A stretch of 41,382 nucleotides of DNA from Coprobacillus sp. CAG:826 (GTDB taxonomy: Bacteria; Bacillota_I; Bacilli_A; RFN20; CAG-826). The stretch is from assembly GCA_000437235.1 (NCBI GenBank), contig FR897039.1:17147-58528 (forward strand), in the 5' to 3' direction. The position numbers and the translations under genes are program-made. How positions within the stretch are numbered: the first letter of the stretch is position 1; each line of letters starts with the position of its first letter. Shown one piece after another: positions 24,127-33,322 of the stretch. A model generated the notes under the pieces. That model ran no database searches. It worked only from the letters and a program-made list of their open reading frames with translations, and was not told the origin of the DNA.

Positions 24127-25770
24127 ATGAGCTTTCAAGTCAGATTTGACGGCAAAGAATATACCATAGAAAAAAAAGCATCTTTACTCTCACTCATTGG
24201 TAGTGATAGAAAAGACGTTATCTGTGCCATGGTCAACAACCGTCTTCGTGAACTCAATTACGAAGTTTATTACGACGCAGATATTCAGTTTTTAACATGC
24301 AAAGATCAACAAGCCATCCGTATATACGAAGCTTCTCTTCGTTATGTAATTGCAATGGCCTTTTCTCGCATCTATCCAAAAATTAAAATTCGTTTTAGTT
24401 ATAACATTTCTCGTTCCATTTTTATTGAAATTTTAAATAAAGAGGTTCGTGTCGATTCCATGGTGGTGAAAAACATCAAAGAGGAAATGGATCGCATTAT
24501 TGCTGCTGATCTTCCCTTCAACCGGAAGATTGTAAGCAATGAAGAAGCATTAGAAATTTTCCACGAAAGAGGTTTTGATGACAAGATTGATATTTTAAAA
24601 TATCGTCCTGAAAAAACCGTTCACCTTTATGAATGTGATGGATTCTTAGACTATATGTATGGCCACATGGTGCCATCCTCTGGTTATTTAACTTCCTACC
24701 GCATTCGCATTTACCATCCTGGTATCATTGTTCAATACCCTCGTTCTGAAACGAAGGGCGAAATTCCTGATTTCCAAGACGCTCCTATGTTTGGGCGCAC
24801 TTTAAAAGCTTCCCATACATGGGCAAAAATTGTTAGTGTTGATTCCATTGCTGGTATCAACCAATATGTCGAAAGTGGTAACACCATTGACTTTATCAAT
24901 ATGTGTGAAGCTCGTCACAATAGTATGTTAAACGATTTAGGTACTCGTATTGAAACCGATATCGATAATATTCGTTTAATTTGTATTGCCGGTCCTTCTA
25001 GTTCTGGAAAAACCACTTTCGCTAACCGCTTAAGAATTGAATTACTCTCTCGCGGTATTCGTCCAATTCGTATTTCCATTGACGATTATTATTTACCAAG
25101 AGATCAAGCACCAAAAGATGAAAATGGAGAACCTGATTTAGAAAGCATTTACGCTCTCGACATCGATTTATTCAATCAAAATATGGTGGACTTAATTAAC
25201 GGCGAAGAAGTTCAACTTCCTAAATTCGATTTCACTTTAGGCAAAAGAATCAATGGTCGTCTTCTTCAACTTGAACCTGATCAACCGATTATCATTGAAG
25301 GCATTCATGCTTTAAATGATACGCTAACATCTTTAGTTCCAAAACACCAAAAATTCAAGATTTATATTGCTCCACAAGCGCAAATTAACCTTGATGCCCA
25401 TAACCCAATTTCTTTAACCGACTTACGTTTATTACGTCGTTTAGTCCGTGATAAGAAATTTAGAAATGCACCCGCTGAAACCACCTTCCAAATGTGGCCA
25501 AGCGTTCGTAAAGGTGAATTTACTTGGATTTATGCAACCCAAGAAGGCGCAGATTACGTATTCAATTCTTTATTAGCCTATGAATTGTGCGTAATGAAAA
25601 AATATGCTCTTCCTCTTCTCCAAGCCATTGATAAGGATTCGCCTTACTTTGTTTTAGCCGAACGTTTAATTAAATTCTTAAAATACTTTGTGGATATGGA
25701 TGATAAATACATTCCATGTAACTCCTTATTAAGAGAATTTATCGGTGACTCTTGTTTCCAAGATGTATAA
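24127..25770 (+). CDS. Nucleoside (uridine-kinase-like) kinase fused to TGS/ThrRS-like domains
   Basis: I choose the ATG at 24127, seven bases after AGGAGG, over the in-frame GTG at 24121. The product is 547 residues. An N-terminal TGS-like domain (about 1-60) is followed by a domain like the threonyl-tRNA synthetase editing region (about 60-240). I do not see its metal-binding His/Cys set, so it is probably not catalytic. A phosphoribulokinase/uridine-kinase P-loop domain follows, with GPSSSGKTT (about 289-297), RISIDDYYLPRD and IIIEGIHALND. This three-part protein is widespread in Bacillota and usually annotated as nucleoside kinase. Its true substrate is not settled by sequence. It has its own promoter and terminator. 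Confidence 0.88.
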   Translation: MSFQVRFDGKEYTIEKKASLLSLIGSDRKDVICAMVNNRLRELNYEVYYDADIQFLTCKDQQAIRIYEASLRYVIAMAFSRIYPKIKIRFSYNISRSIFIEILNKEVRVDSMVVKNIKEEMDRIIAADLPFNRKIVSNEEALEIFHERGFDDKIDILKYRPEKTVHLYECDGFLDYMYGHMVPSSGYLTSYRIRIYHPGIIVQYPRSETKGEIPDFQDAPMFGRTLKASHTWAKIVSVDSIAGINQYVESGNTIDFINMCEARHNSMLNDLGTRIETDIDNIRLICIAGPSSSGKTTFANRLRIELLSRGIRPIRISIDDYYLPRDQAPKDENGEPDLESIYALDIDLFNQNMVDLINGEEVQLPKFDFTLGKRINGRLLQLEPDQPIIIEGIHALNDTLTSLVPKHQKFKIYIAPQAQINLDAHNPISLTDLRLLRRLVRDKKFRNAPAETTFQMWPSVRKGEFTWIYATQEGADYVFNSLLAYELCVMKKYALPLLQAIDKDSPYFVLAERLIKFLKYFVDMDDKYIPCNSLLREFIGDSCFQDV

Positions 25771-25800
25771 AAAAAGCCGACCTTCATGGTCGGTTTTATT
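25771..25800. terminator. Bidirectional terminator after the nucleoside kinase gene
   Basis: CCGACC (25777-25782), loop TTCAT, GGTCGG (25788-25793), flanked by an A-run on the left and TTTTATTTT on the right. T-runs follow the stem on both strands, so it also ends the convergent operon at 25807. Confidence 0.9.
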
Positions 25801-25806
25801 TTGCTT

Positions 25807-26934
25807 TTATGCCGGATGATTTTGACTTAAATCATCTAATCGATGCGTTTCAATTTCTAAAATAATCTTTAATTGCGGTAAATAAGTATTCCGTAATAAT
25901 AAATATGCATTACGATCTTTTTCTGGCATGGAAGAAGTATAGATTTCTTTAAAGATTTCTTCTAACCGTAAGAAAGACGCATAAACATTCACGATCGAAA
26001 AATAGAAAAAGAATTGACGGTTAGAATAAATAAGTAACGGCGAAGAGTGTGCGATTTCACTCGACATTTCATACCTCGAATTATATTCGCTTAATCCCGC
26101 CATATTTTCTGTTCCATTACGGAAATTTAAACGGAAATCTTCTTTATTTTCAATGCCGGGAATGGCATAAAGCCATCCGCATTCAATAAAGCGTTTCATA
26201 TCTTTGCTCTTTAAACCTAATGATTTCATTTTTTCTTTGATTTCTACAAAGACTTCATCTTGCTCTTCTTTACTTCCTAATATGTCACGGAAAGCAAGTC
26301 CATAAGTAATATGTCTTAAATAAGCATCAATTACAGGTTTTCGATATTGAAATAAAATACGGGCGATACATTCGGTTTCATGAAGCGTTCTCCAAGTAGA
26401 AAAAGCTTCGGTTTCAAATCCGGAAAATAAGAGTTGAATGATACAATCGCACATCCGAAAACCTTTATGTAAAATATCAATCATTAAAGTTTGTTCTGGG
26501 TCATTTTTTTGAAATTGGGTAAGTGAATGCAAAACATAATTTAAATATAAAGATAAGGAAGTTAAAGGCGGAAAATACCGATCTTGCATCGCATCTTCAT
26601 GATATTTTAAATGCTCAATCGTAAAATATTTATCTAAAACAATGGAAGATAATCGTTTAATATAAACTTCATTATTTTCCATTTTATTTACGTCTTCTAA
26701 AGGAGAACCTGAGGTCGAATAAACATGTTCATTAATTAAATAAGAAAGGATAGAAATCGGATTGATTTTTCCTAAAAGAGGCACTTTTTGATCGTTTAAT
26801 ATGTGAATTAAACTCTCAACAATTTCTTGATAGCATGTATAAAGGAAGTCATGATTGAGTCTTGAATCGACATGTAAAATTCGTTCAGCGGAATCAAAAG
26901 TTTCCCGCATCAAATATAAATCTTCCTCTTCCAT
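25807..26934 (-). CDS. DUF5677-like helical protein of unknown function
   Basis: 375 residues, all-helical in appearance. A central block, CIIQLLFSGFETEAFSTWRT followed by LHETECIARILFQY, matches my picture of the DUF5677 family (small residue run, then 'WR.LhE'). This block and the preceding helices are weakly hydrophobic, but there is no clear membrane segment or signal peptide. No catalytic motif is seen. It is the second gene of a two-gene operon. Its ATG directly follows the TAA of the first gene. Family members are often found in mobile or defence contexts, but nothing here proves that. Confidence 0.6.
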   Translation of the reverse strand: MEEEDLYLMRETFDSAERILHVDSRLNHDFLYTCYQEIVESLIHILNDQKVPLLGKINPISILSYLINEHVYSTSGSPLEDVNKMENNEVYIKRLSSIVLDKYFTIEHLKYHEDAMQDRYFPPLTSLSLYLNYVLHSLTQFQKNDPEQTLMIDILHKGFRMCDCIIQLLFSGFETEAFSTWRTLHETECIARILFQYRKPVIDAYLRHITYGLAFRDILGSKEEQDEVFVEIKEKMKSLGLKSKDMKRFIECGWLYAIPGIENKEDFRLNFRNGTENMAGLSEYNSRYEMSSEIAHSSPLLIYSNRQFFFYFSIVNVYASFLRLEEIFKEIYTSSMPEKDRNAYLLLRNTYLPQLKIILEIETHRLDDLSQNHPA

Positions 26935-27558
26935 TTATAAACTCCTTTCTTCGTAACGAATTTCTTTTTCTTTGGCAATTGATTTTAATTCTTCTTTGAG
27001 TTCATCACTTGCACTAGGATAAGCGATAATTTTGGTTAAAATAGGTGCAAAAAAGGCGTGACGAATTAAGGCACTTTGGTCTAATAAGATGAAGTTATTG
27101 CCTTCTTTCTTTTGAAAAAGAACTTTTAATAAATCTAACACATCTTCACTCTTTTTGTCTTCAAAGACCATATCTACACCATGATAGAAATTCGGCATTA
27201 AGGCATTATAAGCTTGACGGTCTAATAAATTAAAATCGTACTCTAAAACAAAGGGTGCATCCGTTGGTGCTTCTTCATATAAATCTAAAATTTCAAAGCG
27301 TTCATTCCAAACCGCTAACCGCTTCTCTTTTTCTTCTAATGTAAAAGGAATGTCAATGGGAGAAAATAATAATACATCATCTAATAAAGCTTCAATCATC
27401 GGATAATGGGTTCTTCCTCTATTATCCAAACAAGTATCAATATTTCCTTTCACATAGAAAGTTTTTAAAATCCAATCTTTTTTAGCGTTTAAGGCTCTTA
27501 AAACATCTTCATCTTTATCGCTATAGAGATGACATGCGTTTTCTAATTCTTCATGCAT
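26935..27558 (-). CDS. Hypothetical protein, first gene of a two-gene operon
   Basis: 207 residues with ATG behind AGAGGTGG. It is acidic, cytosolic in appearance and has no membrane segment or signal. The C-terminal third (FILLDQSALIRHAFFAPILT) could be a short hydrophobic helix pair. I do not recognise a family. Its only clue is the DUF5677-like partner starting immediately after its stop codon. Confidence 0.6.
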   Translation of the reverse strand: MHEELENACHLYSDKDEDVLRALNAKKDWILKTFYVKGNIDTCLDNRGRTHYPMIEALLDDVLLFSPIDIPFTLEEKEKRLAVWNERFEILDLYEEAPTDAPFVLEYDFNLLDRQAYNALMPNFYHGVDMVFEDKKSEDVLDLLKVLFQKKEGNNFILLDQSALIRHAFFAPILTKIIAYPSASDELKEELKSIAKEKEIRYEERSL

Positions 27559-27685
27559 CTAAACCACCTCTTTTTATTAGTGTAGCATATTTCCTTTACT
27601 TTCGCCTAACTTTACTTTTCTTTTCATTCTTATCGCACGGAATTAGATTTAGAAAATAGACTAATATTGTTAGGAGGGACAAAAG

Positions 27686-28435
27686 ATGGATAACTTAGTA
27701 GAGTTTAAGGATGTTTCTAAAACCTTCTTTTCCGAAAAAGGTGAAACAATTGTATTATCTCATGTTAGTTTTTCTTTAAAGCCGCATGAAATCATCGCGA
27801 TTATCGGTCCCTCAGGTTGTGGGAAATCAACACTTTTAAATTTAGTGAGCGGATTAATTGAACCAAGTGAAGGTCAGGTAACACTCAACGCACGCATGGG
27901 CTATATGTTTCAAACCGACCATCTTTTTTCATGGAGAACCGTGAAAGATAACGTTTTATTAGGTTTAGAAATTACCCATACTAAAACGAAAGAAAACGTA
28001 AAATACGCTATCGACTTATTAGAAAAATATCAATTAGGGGAATTTTTACATCATTACCCACAAGAATTATCGGGTGGTATGCGTCAAAGAGTGGCTTTAA
28101 TTCGTACTTTGGTATTAAAACCGGAAGTTCTTCTTTTAGATGAACCTTTTTCCGCTTTAGATTATCAAACCAAACTTCTTGTGTTAGATGATGTATACCG
28201 CATTATTCATGAAGAAAAGAAATCAGCCATTATCGTTACTCACGATATTAGTGAGGCAATTTCCTTTGCCGACCGCGTGATTGTTTTATCCTCGCGTCCT
28301 TCTTCTATTCAAGCCTCTATTCCGATTGACTTACACCTTCAAGAAGAAAAGACCCCTTTAAAAGCGCGTAAATCCAAAGAATTCCCCGCATATTTTGATA
28401 AGATTTATAAGGAGTTACACCATGATGAAACGTAA
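27686..28435 (+). CDS. ABC transporter ATP-binding protein, NitT/TauT type
   Basis: 249 residues with ATG behind AGGAGG. The Walker A motif is GPSGCGKST (about 37-45), the Q-loop is YMFQTDHLF, the signature is LSGGMRQRVALIR, and Walker B is VLLLDEPFSALD with the H-loop IVTHDISEA. The short C-terminal tail is typical of SsuB/TauB/ThiZ-like subunits. It is first in a three-gene importer operon. The permease start lies inside its last codons. Confidence 0.95.
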   Translation: MDNLVEFKDVSKTFFSEKGETIVLSHVSFSLKPHEIIAIIGPSGCGKSTLLNLVSGLIEPSEGQVTLNARMGYMFQTDHLFSWRTVKDNVLLGLEITHTKTKENVKYAIDLLEKYQLGEFLHHYPQELSGGMRQRVALIRTLVLKPEVLLLDEPFSALDYQTKLLVLDDVYRIIHEEKKSAIIVTHDISEAISFADRVIVLSSRPSSIQASIPIDLHLQEEKTPLKARKSKEFPAYFDKIYKELHHDET

Positions 28436-29246
28436 GATTTCTTCTTTAGAAGACTTTAAAAAAGAAAAAAGAAGAAAAAAGGGGTTGATTCTTTTTTCTC
28501 AGTTTGCTCTACTCTTTCTTTTTCTAGCCTCTTGGGAACTCTTTGCACGTCTAGGTGTGATTAATACCTTTCTAGTTTCTAAGCCCAGTGATATTTGGAA
28601 TCTCTTTTTTATTTATTTAAAAAATGGTGAGATTTTCCGTCACATGAAAGTTTCTCTTTTAGAAACGCTTTATGGCTTAGTGATTGGTACAGGATTAGGA
28701 ATTTTAATTGGAATTTTGTTATGGTGGTTTCCCACCTTAAGCCGAATTCTAGATCCTTTTTTAGTGGTATTAAACGCATTACCCAAAACCGCTTTAGCGC
28801 CGATTTTAATCATTTGGGCCGGAACGGGAATGAAAGGCATTGTTGTCGTTGCGATTTCTTTATCGATTGTAATTACCATTTTATCTTCTTATCATGCTTT
28901 TAATAGCATTGATGAAGAACAAATTAAAATGATGAAAACCTTAGGTGCTTCTAAATGGCAGATTTTAATCAAGTTGATTCTACCCGCCAATATTCCTAAC
29001 TTAATCAACATTGTAAAAATCAATATCGGTATGGCTTGGGTAGGCGTTATCGTTGGAGAGTTTTTAGTCTCGCGAGAAGGCATTGGTTATTTAGTCGTTT
29101 ATGGAGGCCAAGTCTTTAAACTCGACTTAGTTATGATGGGCGTATTTATTCTCGGCGTCTTAGCTTTACTCATGTATTTGTTATTGAATGGTGTCGAAAA
29201 ATATTTTCGAACATATCGTTATCATGGAAGGAGAAAAAAGAAATGA
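28422..29246 (+). CDS. ABC transporter permease, NitT/TauT type
   Basis: I choose the ATG at 28422 (AAGGAG at 28409), which overlaps the ATPase gene by 14 bases. 274 residues with six membrane segments. The EAA coupling loop is present around IKMMKTLGASKWQILIKLIL followed by LPANIPNLI. The N-terminus has about 20 basic residues before the first helix. It ends in an ATGA overlap with the binding-protein gene. Confidence 0.93.
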   Translation: MMKRKISSLEDFKKEKRRKKGLILFSQFALLFLFLASWELFARLGVINTFLVSKPSDIWNLFFIYLKNGEIFRHMKVSLLETLYGLVIGTGLGILIGILLWWFPTLSRILDPFLVVLNALPKTALAPILIIWAGTGMKGIVVVAISLSIVITILSSYHAFNSIDEEQIKMMKTLGASKWQILIKLILPANIPNLINIVKINIGMAWVGVIVGEFLVSREGIGYLVVYGGQVFKLDLVMMGVFILGVLALLMYLLLNGVEKYFRTYRYHGRRKKK

Positions 29247-30241
29247 AAAAATCTTTATATTTGTTGTTGGCTAGCTTTTTAACGCTTTTAGGGGTAGGAA
29301 CGGGGTGCGCTAAAAACGATGGTTTAACGCGTATTACCTTAGCAGAAGTCACTCATTCTATCTTCTACGCTCCGCAATATGTAGCTTTAGAAAAAGGCTA
29401 TTTTGAAGAAGAAGGTTTAAAGGTGAACATCATCACCACGCCAGGTGCGGATAAAACAATGGCGGCTCTATTATCAAAAGAAGCTCAAATCGGTTTAATG
29501 GGTCCGGAAGCAAGTGTTTACGTCTATAATGGTGGCGAAAAAGATTACGCAATCAACTTTGCCCAACTCACGCATAAAGATGGTAGTTTTTTATTAGCCC
29601 GGGAAGAAATGCCAAACTTCACTTGGAATGATGTAAAAGGTAAAACCATCATTGGGGGTAGAAAAGGCGGTATGCCTGAAATGACTTTAGAATACGTGCT
29701 TAAAAAAGCGGGCCTAGACGTTGGTCAAAATGACCCTAGTAAAGAAGTAAACGTTCGTACAGATGTCAACTTTGATGTTATGGCGGGTGTATTTACCGCT
29801 GGACAAAGCGATTTTGTTACGCTATTTGAGCCATCTGCTAGCCAAGTTGTAAGAAACGGCATCGGTCATATCGTTGCTTCCATTGGTGAATCTTCTGGTG
29901 AAGTTCCTTATACATGCTATAGTTCATTAAAAAGCTATATGGGAAAAAATGAAGATACCTTAAAAGCTTTTACTCGGGCGATTAAAAAAGGAATTGATTT
30001 CATGTTAGATAGTTCATTAGAAGACATCGTAAAAGCTTTAGCACCGAGCTTTTTATCTTCGGATGAAACGGAGATTACTAATGTTGTGAAAAACTACCAA
30101 AGCATTAAAGTATGGGATAAAGAACTCGCTTTAAAAGAAGAAAGTTATGAACGTTTAATTGAAATCATCACTTTAGCAGGTGAATTAAAAGAAGACGCTG
30201 CTCCGTTTGATAAAATCGTTAACAACGCCTTCGTTCAATAA
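29243..30241 (+). CDS. ABC transporter substrate-binding lipoprotein (NMT1/THI5-like)
   Basis: 332 residues with a lipoprotein signal, Cys22 in GVGTGCAKND (the lipobox is imperfect, with Gly at -3). The type-2 binding fold is marked by SIFYAPQYVALEKGYFEEEG, ALLSKEAQIGLMGPEASVYV and GKTIIGGRKGGMPEM. The family imports sulfonates, nitrate, thiamine precursors or other small organics. The residues visible here do not tell which, and no THI/TPP element, S-box or other riboswitch is seen upstream of the operon. Confidence 0.92.
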   Translation: MKKSLYLLLASFLTLLGVGTGCAKNDGLTRITLAEVTHSIFYAPQYVALEKGYFEEEGLKVNIITTPGADKTMAALLSKEAQIGLMGPEASVYVYNGGEKDYAINFAQLTHKDGSFLLAREEMPNFTWNDVKGKTIIGGRKGGMPEMTLEYVLKKAGLDVGQNDPSKEVNVRTDVNFDVMAGVFTAGQSDFVTLFEPSASQVVRNGIGHIVASIGESSGEVPYTCYSSLKSYMGKNEDTLKAFTRAIKKGIDFMLDSSLEDIVKALAPSFLSSDETEITNVVKNYQSIKVWDKELALKEESYERLIEIITLAGELKEDAAPFDKIVNNAFVQ

Positions 30242-30253
30242 GTATATTTCTTT

Positions 30254-30282
30254 TCCAATTCTAGCAAGAATTGGATTTTTTT
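30254..30282 (+). terminator. Terminator of the ABC importer operon
   Basis: CCAATTCT (30255-30262), loop AGCA, AGAATTGG (30267-30274), then seven T. The minus-strand side lacks a T-run, so it acts on the plus-strand operon only. The last addA codons overlap its right edge. Confidence 0.9.
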
Positions 30283-33200
30283 ATAGTTCGATGAATTCCC
30301 CTTTCATGATGGAATATAAATAGCATCGAACGGGTAAATGAAATGTCCTTTCAACATATTTTTGATAAGTCGCTAATTGGTCTTTATATTTAATAGGGTC
30401 AATAACCGAAGTTTTAAAATCAATGATGGTTGCTTCTTTTTCACCAATGAATAATAGGTCAATAATGCCCTCTTTTTGCGTTTCTTCATCAAAATAAGCA
30501 TATTCATGATAGAACTTTTCATGTTGATGGTCTTGGTATAAAGAAGACGCTAAGAACTGTTGAACATAATGTTTTTCTTTAGGATCTCGAATAAAGTCTA
30601 AAGATAAATGATGGAAATCTAACATTTCAAAAATAAAGTGGAGATTTTCACCATACGCTAAAGTGGATTCTTCTACATCTATAGCGGTTAATGACGCTCG
30701 TTTAGAAGTACGAACTACTTGGGGAATCTCAATATGTTTTATTTCAATTTGTGATAAAGATTCGTTTTTCTCTTCTTCATCTATTTGAGTTGCTATAGGA
30801 CCTACAATTTCTTTAAAATGAAAATGTTCACTAGGTACTTCACTACGCATGAATAAATCGAGTAAAGATTTAGAATTCGATAAGAAATAATGATCTTTTT
30901 TATCTAAATTATATAGATAAATCATTTTTTCTTTGGCTCGAGTTGCCGCTACATAGAAAAGACGAATCTTTTCGCTTAATTCTTCATTAATTTCAGACAT
31001 TCTAGCTAAATAATGATAGAAAGTATCAGGCGCTCTTTCATCGACAACCGGTACTAAAATGCCATATTTTAAAGAACTGAGGAATAATCCTTTTAAATCT
31101 TGAAGATTAAAATCATTGGATAATCCTGAATAATATACGATAGGGAATTCGAGACCTTTGGATTTATGAATGGATAATAAGCGCACTGAATCACTTCCAT
31201 CATCTTCATAAGAAGAAGTGAGTTGAATACCTAAATCGTGAATTTCTGCTAGATAAGTAATAAAATCTTCTAAGGTATATTCCATTTCTTCCATGGTAGA
31301 AATCGTATCATAAACGTGTTCGATTTGCTTTCTACCCTTTTCAATATCTCCAATGGAGATTAAACGATTTTCAAAGTCAAAAGCATCGATTAAATGACGA
31401 ACTTGATACGCTAAAGAATGAGAATGAAGTTCATTAACTAAAGCTTGAACTTTTATAAATAATTCCGTATTCTTATAATCTTTATTTTTTACAATTTCTT
31501 CTAATTCTAAGTCACTTCCGCAATAGATAAAGCTTCGATATAAAGAACAATAGGCATGTTCAAAAGTCGCATCAAATTTTTGTTTTAATATCGCATAATA
31601 AACTTTTAATAAACTTTGTAAAGTAGTAATTGGATAAGAGGCTATGAGGTTATCATCTTTTTCTACTCGAATCGGAATATGATATTCTTCAAAAATCTTT
31701 TGGTAGCGGTCAAAATCCGTTTTACGATCCATTAAAATAGCAAAATCACGGTATTCTGCCTTATGAAACTCTTTACTTCCTTTATCAAAGATGGGGTACG
31801 TATGCACTTTTTTTACGATGTCTTCTGCAATTAATCGTACTTCATCTTCTTTTCTTCCTTTTTGATCAGGATAGTAAGTAAAGACGTCCAAATGATAATC
31901 TTCTTCGGTTTTTCCTTCTTCTACATAACTTTTATTTCCAAAAAGAATGATGTGATCTTGTTTATAATTCGCACCACCATAATCTAAAAACATGATGTTA
32001 GAAAACATTAAATTAATATCTTCAATCACTTCTTTACGCGAACGGAAGTTTTGATTTAAATCAATTTTTTTACCGCCATTATTTTGGGCATAACGAAGGT
32101 ATTTATCCATGAAAAGATTACAGTTTGCGTTTCTAAAACGATAGATGGATTGTTTAATATCCCCTACCATATAAAGGTTATTATGGCTTAATTTCATTAA
32201 AAAGGCATCTTGAATATCGGAAGTATCTTGATATTCATCGACCATCACTGCGCGAATCTTATTTTTTAACTCTTCAATGACGAGTGGATGGTCTAATAAG
32301 GATAATGCAAGTTTAGCAATATCACTAAAGGTATAAATATGATGTGCTTTTTTAAACGCCACCATCCGTTCATGGAGTTCGTTAACCATGTCTAAGCAAA
32401 GATGGACATCCGTTTTTGTCGATAAATAACGCGAAATCGCTGTATTTTTATCGCCTAACATTTTAAACATATCGCGAAGTTCATGGGTTATCTTTTTTAA
32501 AGCATTCCGATAATTCTCTTCTTCCTTCGTTAAAGGTGGAACATCCTTTCGAGGTAATCTTTTTGGAAAATTATATCCATACATCCTTTCATATACGGAT
32601 TGATAGTCATCCAGTGTTAAAAAAGGTGATAAAGAATCTTCAATATTTTTTTGATCATCTAAATCTTCGATTTCTCGTGATTTTATAATAACTTCTTCTA
32701 ATCTTTTTTTCGTTTCACGCACTAAAGTATTCAAATCTTTTTCTATTTTTTCTAAAGCAAAATGCTCTTCTTCATAATGCGCTAAAAAAGAATCACGATC
32801 GATTTCTAAATCGGCGTTTGAATCAATTTTTAAAAGGAAACGTTTAAAATCACTATCATCGCGTAAAGCAAAACGATGCATATAGTTTTCAAATTCAACG
32901 GTTGGATGAAGATAATACTCTTTTAATATGGCATCGATTTCTTTCATTCTTTGAATTTGAACAATAGAATCATCCGTAATAGAAATCTGTTGATCTAAAT
33001 CAAGAAGATAATGATATTTTTTCACCAATGATAAAGCAAAAGCGTCAAAGGTCATAATATAGCTTGTATCAACTTCTTGGGCTTTTTCTTTTAAAAGTGG
33101 GTCTTTTAATAATTTTCCACGAATCCTTTCGCGCATTTCAAAAGCGGCCGCGTTCGTAAAGGTTAATACGACGATTTCATCTAAGCCATAGCCTTCTAAA

Positions 33201-33322
33201 ATCATTTGATACACGCGTTCAGTTAAAACCGCTGTTTTACCTGAGCCTGCTCCTGCGGAGACAATAACGTTAGTATCACGAACATAGATTGCTTCTTTTT
33301 GTTCATCCGTCCAATTCGGCAT
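30281..33322 (-). CDS. addA: AddA-type helicase-nuclease subunit
   Basis: 1013 residues, about 200 shorter than Bacillus AddA. UvrD-type helicase motifs are intact: SAGAGSGKT (about 22-30), VVLTFTNAAAFEMRERI, AVMVDEYQDTSDIQD and LLSIHKSKGLEFP. The C-terminal RecB-like nuclease has Asp955 (EGIIDLLF), Asp968 and Lys970 (IIDFKT), so both helicase and nuclease should work. It processes double-strand ends for RecA with AddB. The ATG follows GGAGAGG and overlaps addB by 20 bases. It is last in the malQ-glpK-addB-addA run. The frame stops at 30281, within the terminator of the opposing operon. Confidence 0.95.
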   Translation of the reverse strand: MPNWTDEQKEAIYVRDTNVIVSAGAGSGKTAVLTERVYQMILEGYGLDEIVVLTFTNAAAFEMRERIRGKLLKDPLLKEKAQEVDTSYIMTFDAFALSLVKKYHYLLDLDQQISITDDSIVQIQRMKEIDAILKEYYLHPTVEFENYMHRFALRDDSDFKRFLLKIDSNADLEIDRDSFLAHYEEEHFALEKIEKDLNTLVRETKKRLEEVIIKSREIEDLDDQKNIEDSLSPFLTLDDYQSVYERMYGYNFPKRLPRKDVPPLTKEEENYRNALKKITHELRDMFKMLGDKNTAISRYLSTKTDVHLCLDMVNELHERMVAFKKAHHIYTFSDIAKLALSLLDHPLVIEELKNKIRAVMVDEYQDTSDIQDAFLMKLSHNNLYMVGDIKQSIYRFRNANCNLFMDKYLRYAQNNGGKKIDLNQNFRSRKEVIEDINLMFSNIMFLDYGGANYKQDHIILFGNKSYVEEGKTEEDYHLDVFTYYPDQKGRKEDEVRLIAEDIVKKVHTYPIFDKGSKEFHKAEYRDFAILMDRKTDFDRYQKIFEEYHIPIRVEKDDNLIASYPITTLQSLLKVYYAILKQKFDATFEHAYCSLYRSFIYCGSDLELEEIVKNKDYKNTELFIKVQALVNELHSHSLAYQVRHLIDAFDFENRLISIGDIEKGRKQIEHVYDTISTMEEMEYTLEDFITYLAEIHDLGIQLTSSYEDDGSDSVRLLSIHKSKGLEFPIVYYSGLSNDFNLQDLKGLFLSSLKYGILVPVVDERAPDTFYHYLARMSEINEELSEKIRLFYVAATRAKEKMIYLYNLDKKDHYFLSNSKSLLDLFMRSEVPSEHFHFKEIVGPIATQIDEEEKNESLSQIEIKHIEIPQVVRTSKRASLTAIDVEESTLAYGENLHFIFEMLDFHHLSLDFIRDPKEKHYVQQFLASSLYQDHQHEKFYHEYAYFDEETQKEGIIDLLFIGEKEATIIDFKTSVIDPIKYKDQLATYQKYVERTFHLPVRCYLYSIMKGEFIEL

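Noticed and set aside
27559..27685. Riboswitch (for example TPP) before the ABC importer
   Set aside because: Only 127 bases are available and none of the conserved TPP or S-box strings is present.
23352..29246. Alternative genetic code (TGA as Trp) as in mycoplasmas
   Set aside because: TGA ends several genes in ATGA overlaps, and tryptophan is encoded by TGG throughout.
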